Shown in pieces: positions 38,698 to 47,900 of a stretch of 64,000 nt of DNA. The notes under the pieces were generated by a model that saw nothing but the letters and a program-made list of their open reading frames with translations, was not told the DNA's origin and did not search any database. The number at the start of each line of letters is the position of its first letter. Within the stretch, counting starts at the first letter, position 1. Source of the stretch: an uncultured Pelagibacteraceae bacterium (GTDB taxonomy: Bacteria > Pseudomonadota > Alphaproteobacteria > Pelagibacterales > Pelagibacteraceae); assembly GCA_902628525.1 (NCBI GenBank), contig CACOMZ010000002.1, forward strand, positions 29,372 through 93,371, read 5' to 3'. Both the position numbers and the translations under genes were made by a program.

Positions 38698-39867
38698 ATG
38701 GAAGCAATTTTAGGAGTAATAGTAGGATTTGTAGCATTTGGTATTGTTTGGTTTTATTTACTAAAACCAAAAAACAATCAGGCATCAGTTGATGAACTAA
38801 AATTAAAAGAAGAAGAATTAAAAAAATCTCAAATAGATTTGGCTACAAAGGAGGCAGAGATAAAAGCTGCAGAGGATGCAAAAAAAGACTTAACAAAACA
38901 ACTTGACGATAAAAAATTAGAGGTAACAAATCTTTATAAGAAAGTTGATGGTATCGTTGAAGGAATAGGTGAGTACAAGTCAATTTCTGAAAAAGCAATT
39001 AACAAACATGATGAAGCAATAGCACGGCATACAAATTGGTGGGAAAAACTCACAACTAACATCACATATCAAGGAAAATTTAATCAAGAAATTTTAGAAA
39101 ATCTTTTAGAAAGTGCAAATCTTGTAAAGGATAGAGATTTTTTTCCACAAAAAAAACAAACAACTTATGACATTGATGGTAATGAAGAGAAAGATGTAAT
39201 TCCTGATATGCTTGTAAAATTTCCAGAGAGAAATTATATCATTGATGCTAAAATGTCTTTAACTCATTGGACAAAATACATTAATGAAAAAGATGAAAAT
39301 CGAAAAAAACAATATCTTAAAGATCATATAGCATCAGTAAGAAATCACTTATTTGGACCCAAAGGTTTAGCTAAGAAAAATTATAACAAACTATATGGAA
39401 TAAAGTCATTGCAGTCTGTTATTGTTTTTTTCCCAGCATCAAGCTTATATTCTGTAACACTTGATGCTGATAAAACCCTTCAAACAGAGGCTCTTAAAGC
39501 AAACTTTATTTTATCGTCCCCTACTGAGTTGTTGAATATGATTAAGGTTTTTGAGCAAATCAAAAGTGAAAAGAAGCAAATTGAAAATATTAGTAAGATC
39601 ATAACCTCTGCTAGTAAGATATTTGATAAATACTCAGATGTTAAAACTGCGATTAAAGGAGCGCTTCAATCATATAAAACTCATGCAAATCAACTACAAA
39701 GCTTAGTTACAAAATCTTGGGGCTCACAAGGATTAGAGAAGCAAATAAAAAAACTTGAAGATGAACATGGCGTAATACCTGGAAAACAAATTCCTGAAAT
39801 ACCACCTGAACAAGCAAATATTACTGAGGTTACAGATCCAGAGGAAGACAAAGATAAGTTAAACTGA
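38698..39867 (+). CDS. rmuC: DNA recombination protein RmuC
   Basis: N-terminal TM, coiled coil, then DMLVKFPERNYIIDAKMSLTHWTKYI nuclease-fold core. Confidence 0.92.
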   Translation: MEAILGVIVGFVAFGIVWFYLLKPKNNQASVDELKLKEEELKKSQIDLATKEAEIKAAEDAKKDLTKQLDDKKLEVTNLYKKVDGIVEGIGEYKSISEKAINKHDEAIARHTNWWEKLTTNITYQGKFNQEILENLLESANLVKDRDFFPQKKQTTYDIDGNEEKDVIPDMLVKFPERNYIIDAKMSLTHWTKYINEKDENRKKQYLKDHIASVRNHLFGPKGLAKKNYNKLYGIKSLQSVIVFFPASSLYSVTLDADKTLQTEALKANFILSSPTELLNMIKVFEQIKSEKKQIENISKIITSASKIFDKYSDVKTAIKGALQSYKTHANQLQSLVTKSWGSQGLEKQIKKLEDEHGVIPGKQIPEIPPEQANITEVTDPEEDKDKLN

Positions 39868-39985
39868 TCAAATGTAATTAGCTTTTATAATTAAAATATT
39901 CTTTTTTATTGCAGGAATTGTAACTTTATACGCAATAGGCAGGAACCTTGATAATATCAAAATTATACTAATTTATAGGAAATAC

Positions 39986-40678
39986 TTACTTTTTAGAAAG
40001 TAATTTTACCATTTTTCTAAGGCCTATTTTTTTACTTGATGACTTAGAAATCATCATACAAGCCTCTGACCTTAGTATCTCTCCATCGTTTAAAATACGT
40101 AGATTATTTGCTTTTAAAGTTTCTCCAGTAGACGTGATATCGGTAATTATTTCTGAAGAGCCTGTAAAAGGATAAGCTTCAGTTGCACCCAAACTATCAA
40201 TTAATTTAAATTGGGTAACACCCTTTGAAAATAAAAATTGCCTTGTTAAATTTGGATATTTTGTTGCAACTCTTAATCTTTTCTTTTTCTTATCTTTAAA
40301 TTCAAATGCAATTTCCTCTAAATCTGCAATAGTTTGCACATCTATCCATGGATCAGGAATTGCAACTACTAATATGGCCTTACCAAAATTGTATCTTTTT
40401 AAAACATTAATTTTTTTTTGAGTATTTATTTCACTCTCTTTCAATAAATCAAAACCAGAAAAACCTATATCTAAAGATCCATCTCCAAGTCTTTCAATGA
40501 TCTCTCTAGCATGAAGATACAAAATCTTAATATTTTTATATTGTTTAATTGATCCTAAAAGGTCTCTTTCTCCTCTTTCAGAAATTAGATTTAATTTATT
40601 TTTTTTAAAAATATTTAAAACATCTTTTCTAAGTCTGCCTTTGCTAGGGATTCCAATATTTAAAATATTTTTTGTCAT
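39986..40678 (-). CDS. hisG: ATP phosphoribosyltransferase, short catalytic form
   Basis: IGIPSKGRLRKDVLNIF, GSLDIGFSGFDLL, ITDITSTGETLKAN; paired with hisZ. Confidence 0.94.
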   Translation of the reverse strand: MTKNILNIGIPSKGRLRKDVLNIFKKNKLNLISERGERDLLGSIKQYKNIKILYLHAREIIERLGDGSLDIGFSGFDLLKESEINTQKKINVLKRYNFGKAILVVAIPDPWIDVQTIADLEEIAFEFKDKKKKRLRVATKYPNLTRQFLFSKGVTQFKLIDSLGATEAYPFTGSSEIITDITSTGETLKANNLRILNDGEILRSEACMMISKSSSKKIGLRKMVKLLSKK

Positions 40679-41730
40679 TAGTAATTTAAGTTTAAAGCTG
40701 CACCTACTGCTGGGGTAAGTTTTTTTGATCCTAAATCTGAAATTAGACCATCATAACGACCACCATTAATAATATTTTTTAATGAGTTTTTAGATTTAAT
40801 ATCAATTTTAAAAACCATTCCTGTATAATATTCTAATTGCCTTCCAAAGGATGCTGAAAATACTACATTTAATTTTGAAACCTTGTTATTAGAGATTGGA
40901 AAATATTTTTGATCTACAACTAAATTTATTCTGTTTTTTTTAAAAAATTTATTTAACTCTATTGATGCTTTATTTATTGGACATTTAATTTTTAAAAAAT
41001 CTTTTATTACTTTTGAAACATTTTTTCCTTTACTGGTTCTTCTAGGATCTTTGATTTTATGATCAAATCTTTTTAATATTTCATTAATTGTTCTTCCTGC
41101 TACAATGTTGGATAAATCTTCTTTAAGCATTTTCACGTAACGCTTTTTATCAATTTCTACAATTGTTGGATCAACATCTGAATTAGTTTCTAATCTTTTT
41201 AATAAATCGTTAAAATATTCTTCTCTCCAGAAGTGCCTAGATAATCTTAGCTTCCATCTCTTTGGAATATCCAATTTTGAAATTAATAAATTGAATATTT
41301 CAACATTTCCAATAGTGAGTCTTCCTGAAGAATATTTGATATTTTGAAGTGATTTAAGAGATGTATTAATAATTTCTTTATCATCATTTTTTTCATCCTT
41401 AGATCCTAAAATTTCAAATCCAATTTGATTTCTAATAATTGAATCTTGTTTGTTTTGTGATTTTCGATAAGCTTGACCGCTATAAAAAATTTTTTCCTTA
41501 CCTTTTAAATTATTTTCTAAATATCTTAAACAAGATGCAATTGTTAAATCTGGTCTTAGACATAACTCTTTTCCATTTTGATCAGAAAAAGAGAAGATAA
41601 ACTTTCTAAAATTTTCTCCTGATCTTTGAACGATATGATTAGCCTCAATTACTGAGGGTAAATCAATATATTTAAAACCCTTAGATTTTACAGATCTAAG
41701 GATATTTTCAGATAAGTTTTTTGACTTCAT
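40678..41730 (-). CDS. hisZ: ATP phosphoribosyltransferase regulatory subunit (HisRS paralog)
   Basis: Class II aaRS-like fold, LRPDLTIASCLRYL, between hisG and hisS. Confidence 0.88.
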   Translation of the reverse strand: MKSKNLSENILRSVKSKGFKYIDLPSVIEANHIVQRSGENFRKFIFSFSDQNGKELCLRPDLTIASCLRYLENNLKGKEKIFYSGQAYRKSQNKQDSIIRNQIGFEILGSKDEKNDDKEIINTSLKSLQNIKYSSGRLTIGNVEIFNLLISKLDIPKRWKLRLSRHFWREEYFNDLLKRLETNSDVDPTIVEIDKKRYVKMLKEDLSNIVAGRTINEILKRFDHKIKDPRRTSKGKNVSKVIKDFLKIKCPINKASIELNKFFKKNRINLVVDQKYFPISNNKVSKLNVVFSASFGRQLEYYTGMVFKIDIKSKNSLKNIINGGRYDGLISDLGSKKLTPAVGAALNLNY

Positions 41731-43102
41731 CGATTAAATTTTCTTTTGGAAATGTTTTGTTGTTTTTGCCCTTAACACCTTTGAGACTTTTTATAGTTAC
41801 TGTGTTTTCATTAAATTCATTTTCGCCACATATTATTGCAACATCTAACTCACGTTTATTTGCTAGGGTTAGTTGCTTACCTAAATTTTTCTTTGTATCT
41901 AAAAAAATTTCAGCATTGATATTATTATTTCTTAATAGATCTAAAATTTCATAGTAATTTTTAAGATATTTTTCATCCATTACACAAACTAAAACAGGTT
42001 TTTGACTATCTACTTTTATTTGATCTAATTGCATTAAAGCGAATAACAGTCGATCAACTCCAAAACTAATTCCGGTGCCTGGAATATCCACACCTTTAAA
42101 TCTTGAAATTAATTTTGCATAGGCTCCTCCAGAACAAATACTGCCTATATCAACCTCTTTACCTTTGTTATTTGTAACTTTAAAATTTAGGTTCGTTTCA
42201 ACAATGAAATCTGAATAATAAGCCAATCCCCTAACAATTGTAAAATTTGTTTTGACCTGATTTAAATTTGAGCTGTAACCCAATACTTCAAATACTTGTT
42301 CTAATTCCTTTATACCTTTTTGAGACAATGGATTTTTTAATGTTTCTTTTAATTCTTTTAAATCTTTAATTTTTAGAAAATTAAGTATTTCGGAAGCTTG
42401 TTCATCGTTTAAATCTGCACCTTTAGTAATTGCACCACTTATATCTTTTCTCTCTTTTTTAAGCAGATCTTCAACACCTTTTAAACCAAAACCTGGTTTA
42501 TCTAATTTATCAATTGCCCTAATTACTTTTACTTGCTTTTCTTCTGATATTTTTAAATCATCAATTAATCCTTCTACTATTTTTCTATTGCTGATGTTAA
42601 TTGTAAATTGGTCTTTTTTTAGTCCACAATCTAATAAAGCACTTGATATTAAATTACAAAGTTCAGCATTTGCTTGGGCAGGATTAACATTTCCTACGAT
42701 ATCAAAATCTGCTTGCATAAATTCCCTGTACCTTCCGTTACCAGCCTTCTCATTTCTAAAGACATTTTGAATAGCATACCTTTTAAAGATTGATGGAAGC
42801 TCTTGATTATTTTGTGCAACAAATCTAGCTAGTGGGCTTGAAAGATCATACCTAAGAGTAATACTTTTTTCTCCATCCTGAAATGAGAATACATCAGACA
42901 TAGGATTAGCATCATCTTCTGCCAAAAAAGATCCTATATTTGAACTTATCTCAAACGAAGGGGTTTCCAGAGCCTCTGCTCCAAATTTAATGAAATTATT
43001 CTCAATAGCTTTTAAAAGCTTTTTTTTGAGAAGAAGTTTCTTATCCCAACGATCCTCAAATCCCGAGGGTAATCCAGGAATTAATTTTTTTTCTTTATTC
43101 AT
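41708..43102 (-). CDS. hisS: Histidyl-tRNA synthetase
   Basis: GLPSGFEDRW, motif 2 RNEKAGNGRYREFMQADFDIVG, GISFGVDRLLFAL; ATG at 43102 because the longer ORF start overlaps tRNA-His. Confidence 0.94.
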   Translation of the reverse strand: MNKEKKLIPGLPSGFEDRWDKKLLLKKKLLKAIENNFIKFGAEALETPSFEISSNIGSFLAEDDANPMSDVFSFQDGEKSITLRYDLSSPLARFVAQNNQELPSIFKRYAIQNVFRNEKAGNGRYREFMQADFDIVGNVNPAQANAELCNLISSALLDCGLKKDQFTINISNRKIVEGLIDDLKISEEKQVKVIRAIDKLDKPGFGLKGVEDLLKKERKDISGAITKGADLNDEQASEILNFLKIKDLKELKETLKNPLSQKGIKELEQVFEVLGYSSNLNQVKTNFTIVRGLAYYSDFIVETNLNFKVTNNKGKEVDIGSICSGGAYAKLISRFKGVDIPGTGISFGVDRLLFALMQLDQIKVDSQKPVLVCVMDEKYLKNYYEILDLLRNNNINAEIFLDTKKNLGKQLTLANKRELDVAIICGENEFNENTVTIKSLKGVKGKNNKTFPKENLIDEVKKLI

Positions 43103-43106
43103 TTTT

Positions 43107-43181
43107 TGGTACCCGGGCTGAGAGTCGAACTCAAACTTAAAGTTCCACAAACTTCCGTGCTAACCATTACACCACCCGGGC
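43107..43181 (-). tRNA. tRNA-His (GTG)
   Basis: Full cloverleaf: GCCCGGG acceptor, D-arm GTGT/GCAC, anticodon arm GAAGT-TTGTGGA-ACTTT, T-arm TTGAG-TTCGACT-CTCAG, encoded CCA. Confidence 0.95.
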
Positions 43182-43237
43182 ATATCCTATTTGTTTTTAT
43201 CTTATTTTATGTGGATTTAAAATTATAATATAAATAA

Positions 43238-43253
43238 ATAGCCTACTGGCTAT
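43238..43253. promoter_or_regulatory. Palindrome ATAGCC-TACT-GGCTAT upstream of the tRNA-His/hisS cluster
   Basis: Perfect 6-bp arms; a minus-strand TATAAT lies at 43222-43227. Confidence 0.3.
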
Positions 43254-43358
43254 GGAAACAGTTTCTGTGAGTACTACTAAAATTCTTTATGTATGTAATA
43301 TTTATTTTCATAAACAGTCTTTTAGACAAAAAAAATTTATATTCAAGGTATAAATAAA

Positions 43359-43398
43359 AAAGGACGTTTATCTAATTTGTAGATAAAACGCCCTTTAA
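43359..43398 (-). terminator. Rho-independent terminator after cspA
   Basis: Minus strand AAAGGGCGTTTTATCTACAAATTAGATAAACGTCCTTTTTTA: long stem followed by T-run. Confidence 0.85.
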
Positions 43399-43411
43399 AA
43401 TTATTTATAAA

Positions 43412-43624
43412 TTAGTCTATTTTTTTTAAATTAACCGCAGAAGGACCTTTGGGACCATCCTCTAATGTGAATTCAAGTTTATCACCCTCATTTAGAAATC
43501 TCATACCTGCAGCCTTAACTGCCGAAGCATGTACAAAGGCGTCTTTTTCTTTGTCATCTCTTTCAATGAAGCCATATCCCTTTTTACCATTATACCATTT
43601 AATTTTTCCTTGTAGTGTACTCAT
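43412..43624 (-). CDS. Cold-shock domain protein
   Basis: GKIKWYNGKKGYGFIERDDKEKDAFVHASAV. Confidence 0.96.
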   Translation of the reverse strand: MSTLQGKIKWYNGKKGYGFIERDDKEKDAFVHASAVKAAGMRFLNEGDKLEFTLEDGPKGPSAVNLKKID

Positions 43625-43703
43625 CTTATTTCTTAGTCCTTTTGTTATTTTTTATATCTTTAAGGTAATTTTTTTTAAGATTATTTCAAGGTGAAACTTG
43701 TTG

Positions 43704-43778
43704 TGGTGGCTGAGGAAGGATTCGCACCTCCGACACAAGCCTTTTCAGGGCTCTGCTCTACTCCTGAGCTACTCAGCC
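43704..43778 (-). tRNA. tRNA-Phe (GAA)
   Basis: GGCTGAG acceptor, D-arm GCTC/GAGC, anticodon arm GAGCC-CTGAAAA-GGCTT, encoded CCA. Confidence 0.95.
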
Positions 43779-43782
43779 TTAT

Positions 43783-43998
43783 TTATCCCCTAAAGATGAT
43801 TCTTCCCTTAGTAAGATCGTAAGGTGTCATTTGAACAGTTACATTATCACCTTGGAGAACTCTAATTCTGTTTTTTCTTAACTTACCAGCTGTATGGGCA
43901 GTTACAGTATGTCCATTTTCTAATTTTACTCTAAACATAGCGTTTGGAAGTAAGTCTATAACCATACCTTTAAATTCCAGTAAGTCTTGTTTTGACAA
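43783..43998 (-). CDS. infA: Translation initiation factor IF-1
   Basis: [61 protein letters not shown]. Confidence 0.97.
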   Translation of the reverse strand: MSKQDLLEFKGMVIDLLPNAMFRVKLENGHTVTAHTAGKLRKNRIRVLQGDNVTVQMTPYDLTKGRIIFRG

Positions 43999-44000
43999 AT

Positions 44001-45284
44001 TTATTTTCTCCTTAATCGTTTTACTACGGATTGAGCATGTGCAACTAACCCTTCGTAGTTTGCAAGTGTTATAACTGATGGCCCAAGACTTTCAATACCC
44101 TTTTTTGATAGGTTTATGTATGAAATCCTTTTATAAAATTCATTTACACTTATACCACTTGAGTATTTAGCAGAACCGTTGGTTGGTAATACATGATTTG
44201 ATCCAACATTATAATCAGTCATTGCCATAACAGCATATTTACCCAAACATATTGATCCAGAATTTTTAATTTTTGGAACTATTGATTTATAATTTTTAAT
44301 ATTTAATTCTAAATGTTCTGGTGCAATTTTATTTACAATACTAATTATTTTAGCTTCAGAAGAAATATACATTAGAATTCCGTTATTAATTAAACTTCTT
44401 TTCGCAACAGAGGCTCTTGGAATTTCTTTTAACTGTTTAATTATTTCAACCTTTACTTTTTTTAGCAAATTTTTATCTTTTGAAATCAAAATACATTGTG
44501 TAAGAACATCATGTTCAGCTTGTCCTATTAAATCACTTGCAACCCACTCAGGATTTGAGAATTTATCACAAACGATTGTAACTTCTGAGGGTCCTGCAGT
44601 CATACCCTCAATTCCGACATCCCCAAAAACTTCTTTTTTTGCTGCTGCGACATATGAATTTCCAGGACCAACTATTTTATGTACTTTTTTAATTTTTTTA
44701 GTTCCATAAGATACTGCTGCAATTGCTGAAGGACCTCCTATGGAATAAATTTCTTTTATTTTACATTTCTTAGCAGCATATAATACAGCAGGATTTTGTT
44801 TACCTTTATAGCCTGGATTAACCATTACTATTCTCTTAACTCCTGCAACAATTGCTGGAATAGCGTTCATCAATACAGTTGATGGGTACGATGCAGTTGA
44901 ACCGGGAACATAAATTGCAGCAGACTCTAAAGGCAAATATCTATATTCAAGCTTATTTTTTAATTTATCTGTGTAAGAAATATTTTTAAATTTTTGAAAT
45001 GAGTGAAATTTATAAATTCTTTTATAAGCTGTATCGATTGCTTTTTTTACTTTTTTATCAAGCGAATTTATAGATTTTTTTATTTGTTGCGGGCTTGGAA
45101 TAATTATTTTGTTTTGATTGAATCTTTTCTCATATTTTAATAATGCTTTATCTCCATTTTTTTTAACATCTTTAATTATATTTGTTACAGATACAGAATT
45201 TGATTGAAGTTTTTTCTTTCTCTGTAAGAGCAAATTATCTAATAATTTATCAAAATTTTTACTTTTACTATTTAATATTTTCAT
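44001..45284 (-). CDS. hisD: Histidinol dehydrogenase
   Basis: [43 protein letters not shown]. Confidence 0.96.
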   Translation of the reverse strand: MKILNSKSKNFDKLLDNLLLQRKKKLQSNSVSVTNIIKDVKKNGDKALLKYEKRFNQNKIIIPSPQQIKKSINSLDKKVKKAIDTAYKRIYKFHSFQKFKNISYTDKLKNKLEYRYLPLESAAIYVPGSTASYPSTVLMNAIPAIVAGVKRIVMVNPGYKGKQNPAVLYAAKKCKIKEIYSIGGPSAIAAVSYGTKKIKKVHKIVGPGNSYVAAAKKEVFGDVGIEGMTAGPSEVTIVCDKFSNPEWVASDLIGQAEHDVLTQCILISKDKNLLKKVKVEIIKQLKEIPRASVAKRSLINNGILMYISSEAKIISIVNKIAPEHLELNIKNYKSIVPKIKNSGSICLGKYAVMAMTDYNVGSNHVLPTNGSAKYSSGISVNEFYKRISYINLSKKGIESLGPSVITLANYEGLVAHAQSVVKRLRRK

Positions 45285-45286
45285 AA

Positions 45287-45679
45287 TTATTCAATTTCAT
45301 TTTGATCCTCTAATCTTGCTTCAATAGTTTCTGTAGTTAAAGCAATATGAGCATTATTATTAAAAATTAGATTTATTTCATAAAGATTATTATTTTTCAA
45401 ATAATCTATACCAATTAATTCTAAAACTGTTTCTTGATTTGATTGGTCTATGTTTTTTGATCTTACTTTATCTACAAAATCAAACCTACAAATACTATTA
45501 ATCTTTTTGTCTTTCAGATCACTTTCAATTTTAGACCTTTCAATCGATAATATAAAAACTTTATTGGATACAAGATACTTTATATCTGCAATTTTAACTT
45601 TGGCACCTGAACTGCATACCGATATCATTTGCAATCCCTCTTGATCAGTTGCTATTATTTTAGCTAGATATTTATTCAC
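45287..45679 (-). CDS. DUF2948-like protein
   Basis: 130 aa, DQEGLQMISVCSSGAKVKIADIKYL; position murA-DUF2948-hisD as in alphaproteobacteria. Confidence 0.75.
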   Translation of the reverse strand: MNKYLAKIIATDQEGLQMISVCSSGAKVKIADIKYLVSNKVFILSIERSKIESDLKDKKINSICRFDFVDKVRSKNIDQSNQETVLELIGIDYLKNNNLYEINLIFNNNAHIALTTETIEARLEDQNEIE

Positions 45680-46938
45680 TATTTAATTCTTTTAATTTTA
45701 ACACCAACTTTTTTAAGTTTATTTTCAATTTTTTCATACCCTCTATCTAAATGGTAAATTCTATTAATACATGATTTGCCATTAGAAACTATTGCAGCTA
45801 AAACTAGGGCAACAGAAGCTCTTAGATCACTAGACATTAATTCAGCAGCAATAAATTTAGTTTTTCCCTTAATTTTAGCAGTATTATTTTTAATATTTAT
45901 TTTAGCTCCAAGTCTTTGTAATTCAGCAACATGCATAAATCTATTTTCAAAAATATTTTCTGTAATAGAACTTTTTCCAACAGCTTTACACATTAATACC
46001 ATTAATTGTGCCTGAAGATCTGTAGGGATACCTGGAAACTCTTTAGTTTTAATATTTCTAATTGATTTTATTTTTTTGGGTCCTCTAATTAAAATTTCAT
46101 TTTTATATATTTTAATTTTAGCACCAACCTTTTTTAATAAATTTATTTCACTAGTAATAGTTCTAGGATTTATATTTTTAACCTTTAAATTACCATTTGT
46201 AAGTGCTGCAGCTACACAAAAAGTTCCTGCTTCTATCCTGTCGGCCATCACAGAATATTCGATTTTACTTAAAGAAACCACGCCTGTAATTTTACATGTT
46301 CTTCCTGACCATTTAATTTTTGCACCAGCTTTATTTAAAAAATTCGTTAGATCTTTAATCTCGGGTTCAATTGCACAATTTTTTAAAATTGTTTCACCTT
46401 TTGCTAAACACGCAGCAATTATAGAATTTTCTGTTGCTCCAACACTTATTTTTGGAAAATTTATAATTGCACCTTTAAGGTTTCCTCTAGATTTTGCTAG
46501 TATATATCCATCCTTTAGTTCATATATCATCCCAAGTTTTTTCAATGCTGCTAAATGATAATTAACTGGCCTTGCACCAATTAGGCATCCTCCTGGCAAA
46601 GAGATTTTTGATTTATGATATTTTGAAATCAGTGGACCCAAAACTAAAATTGAGCCACGCATCGTTTTAACTAATGAATAGCTAGCAAAAGTTTTCATAT
46701 TTTTTTTATTTATAATTTTTGCTGATTTTTGGTCTTTTGATAAAATTATTTTAGAGCCAAGAGATTTTAGCAAATTAAACATTGTATTAATATCTCTAAC
46801 TTTCGGTAAATTTCTTAAAATCACAGGTTGATCAAATAAAAGGGTTGCAGCTAGTATTGGTAAAGATGCATTTTTTGAACCTGAAATTGAAACATTGCCC
46901 TTGATTTTACAAGGACCATTAATCAGAAATTTATCCAT
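45679..46938 (-). CDS. murA: UDP-N-acetylglucosamine 1-carboxyvinyltransferase
   Basis: ISGSKNASLPILAATLLF, MRGSILVLGPL, PGGCLIGARPVNYHL. Confidence 0.97.
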   Translation of the reverse strand: MDKFLINGPCKIKGNVSISGSKNASLPILAATLLFDQPVILRNLPKVRDINTMFNLLKSLGSKIILSKDQKSAKIINKKNMKTFASYSLVKTMRGSILVLGPLISKYHKSKISLPGGCLIGARPVNYHLAALKKLGMIYELKDGYILAKSRGNLKGAIINFPKISVGATENSIIAACLAKGETILKNCAIEPEIKDLTNFLNKAGAKIKWSGRTCKITGVVSLSKIEYSVMADRIEAGTFCVAAALTNGNLKVKNINPRTITSEINLLKKVGAKIKIYKNEILIRGPKKIKSIRNIKTKEFPGIPTDLQAQLMVLMCKAVGKSSITENIFENRFMHVAELQRLGAKINIKNNTAKIKGKTKFIAAELMSSDLRASVALVLAAIVSNGKSCINRIYHLDRGYEKIENKLKKVGVKIKRIK

Positions 46939-46941
46939 AAA

Positions 46942-47502
46942 CTACTTTTTTATCTTAGCAACTTGAATAGTGGTTTGGCCCTGATATTTGCCGTTCTTTG
47001 ATTTATAAGTGGTTTCTGGTTGTGTGTCTGATTTAAAAAACAAAAACTGCGCTATTCCCTCATTTGAATAAATTTTTGCTGGGTTTGGAGTAGTATTACT
47101 TAATTCAATAACAATATTACCCTCAAATTCATTTTCAATTGGAGTTACATTACAAATAATTCCTGTTCGAGCATAGGTACTTTTTCCAACACAAATACAA
47201 AGAACATCTTTGGGTATTCTAAAATACTCCACTGTTTTAGCCAATACAAAGGAATTCGGGGGAATAATACAATATGGACCTTTTCTTTCTATAAAATTAT
47301 CATCTGAAAAATTTTTTGGATCAACTAATGAACTATTCACATTTGTAAATATTCTATATTCATCTGAAATTCTAACATCATATCCCATACTACTTAATCC
47401 ATACGATATTTTACCCTCTGAAACCTGATAATCTAAAAATGGTTCAATCATATTGTGCTCTTTACACATTTTTTTAATCCATGAGTCGGGTTGAATTGAC
47501 AT
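46942..47502 (-). CDS. dcd: dCTP deaminase
   Basis: [54 protein letters not shown]. Confidence 0.95.
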   Translation of the reverse strand: MSIQPDSWIKKMCKEHNMIEPFLDYQVSEGKISYGLSSMGYDVRISDEYRIFTNVNSSLVDPKNFSDDNFIERKGPYCIIPPNSFVLAKTVEYFRIPKDVLCICVGKSTYARTGIICNVTPIENEFEGNIVIELSNTTPNPAKIYSNEGIAQFLFFKSDTQPETTYKSKNGKYQGQTTIQVAKIKK

Positions 47503-47603
47503 TATTTATTTTTCTTTTTATTTTTTTTTTGAAAAATTTTTCTCTTTTTTAAATTTTTTTTAAGCGCTAAACTTAAACGCTCATTTTTATCTTTTGAACT
47601 CAT
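47502..47603 (-). CDS. Small basic protein, 33 aa (not in ORF track)
   Basis: Reads [37 protein letters not shown] overlap with upstream gene and TAATG overlap with dcd. Confidence 0.6.
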   Translation of the reverse strand: MSSKDKNERLSLALKKNLKKRKIFQKKNKKKNK

Positions 47604-47800
47604 TCTTTATCTGGGTTAGTTAAAAAATCTAAAGAAATTGGTTTGCTTGGGTCTAGTGCTGGTTGGGTATTTTTCTCTTCTTTTGAGCCTTCTTTAGCTA
47701 AACGTTTTGCTTTTTTTTCAGCAAGTTTTCTTTCTCTCTTAGCTTGCTTTTCCATAAGCTTATTGCCTTTAGTTGATTTATAATCGTAATGAATTCCCAT
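47600..47800 (-). CDS. Small conserved-looking hypothetical protein
   Basis: 66 aa MGIHYDYKSTKGNKLMEKQAKRERKLAEKKAKRLAKE..., same strand and overlapping the next small ORF. Confidence 0.65.
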   Translation of the reverse strand: MGIHYDYKSTKGNKLMEKQAKRERKLAEKKAKRLAKEGSKEEKNTQPALDPSKPISLDFLTNPDKE

Positions 47801-47900
47801 AACATTTTCCTAAAATAGATATAAATCATAATATTCAAAAAATTAAGGCAATAATTTGAAAATAATGCTTTATTATCAATAAAATATAAATCGTTTATAA

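Noticed and set aside
43103-43150. N-terminal extension of the hisS ORF (MWNFKFEFDSQPGYQK)
   Set aside because: This stretch is the 3' half of tRNA-His; true start is ATG at 43102.
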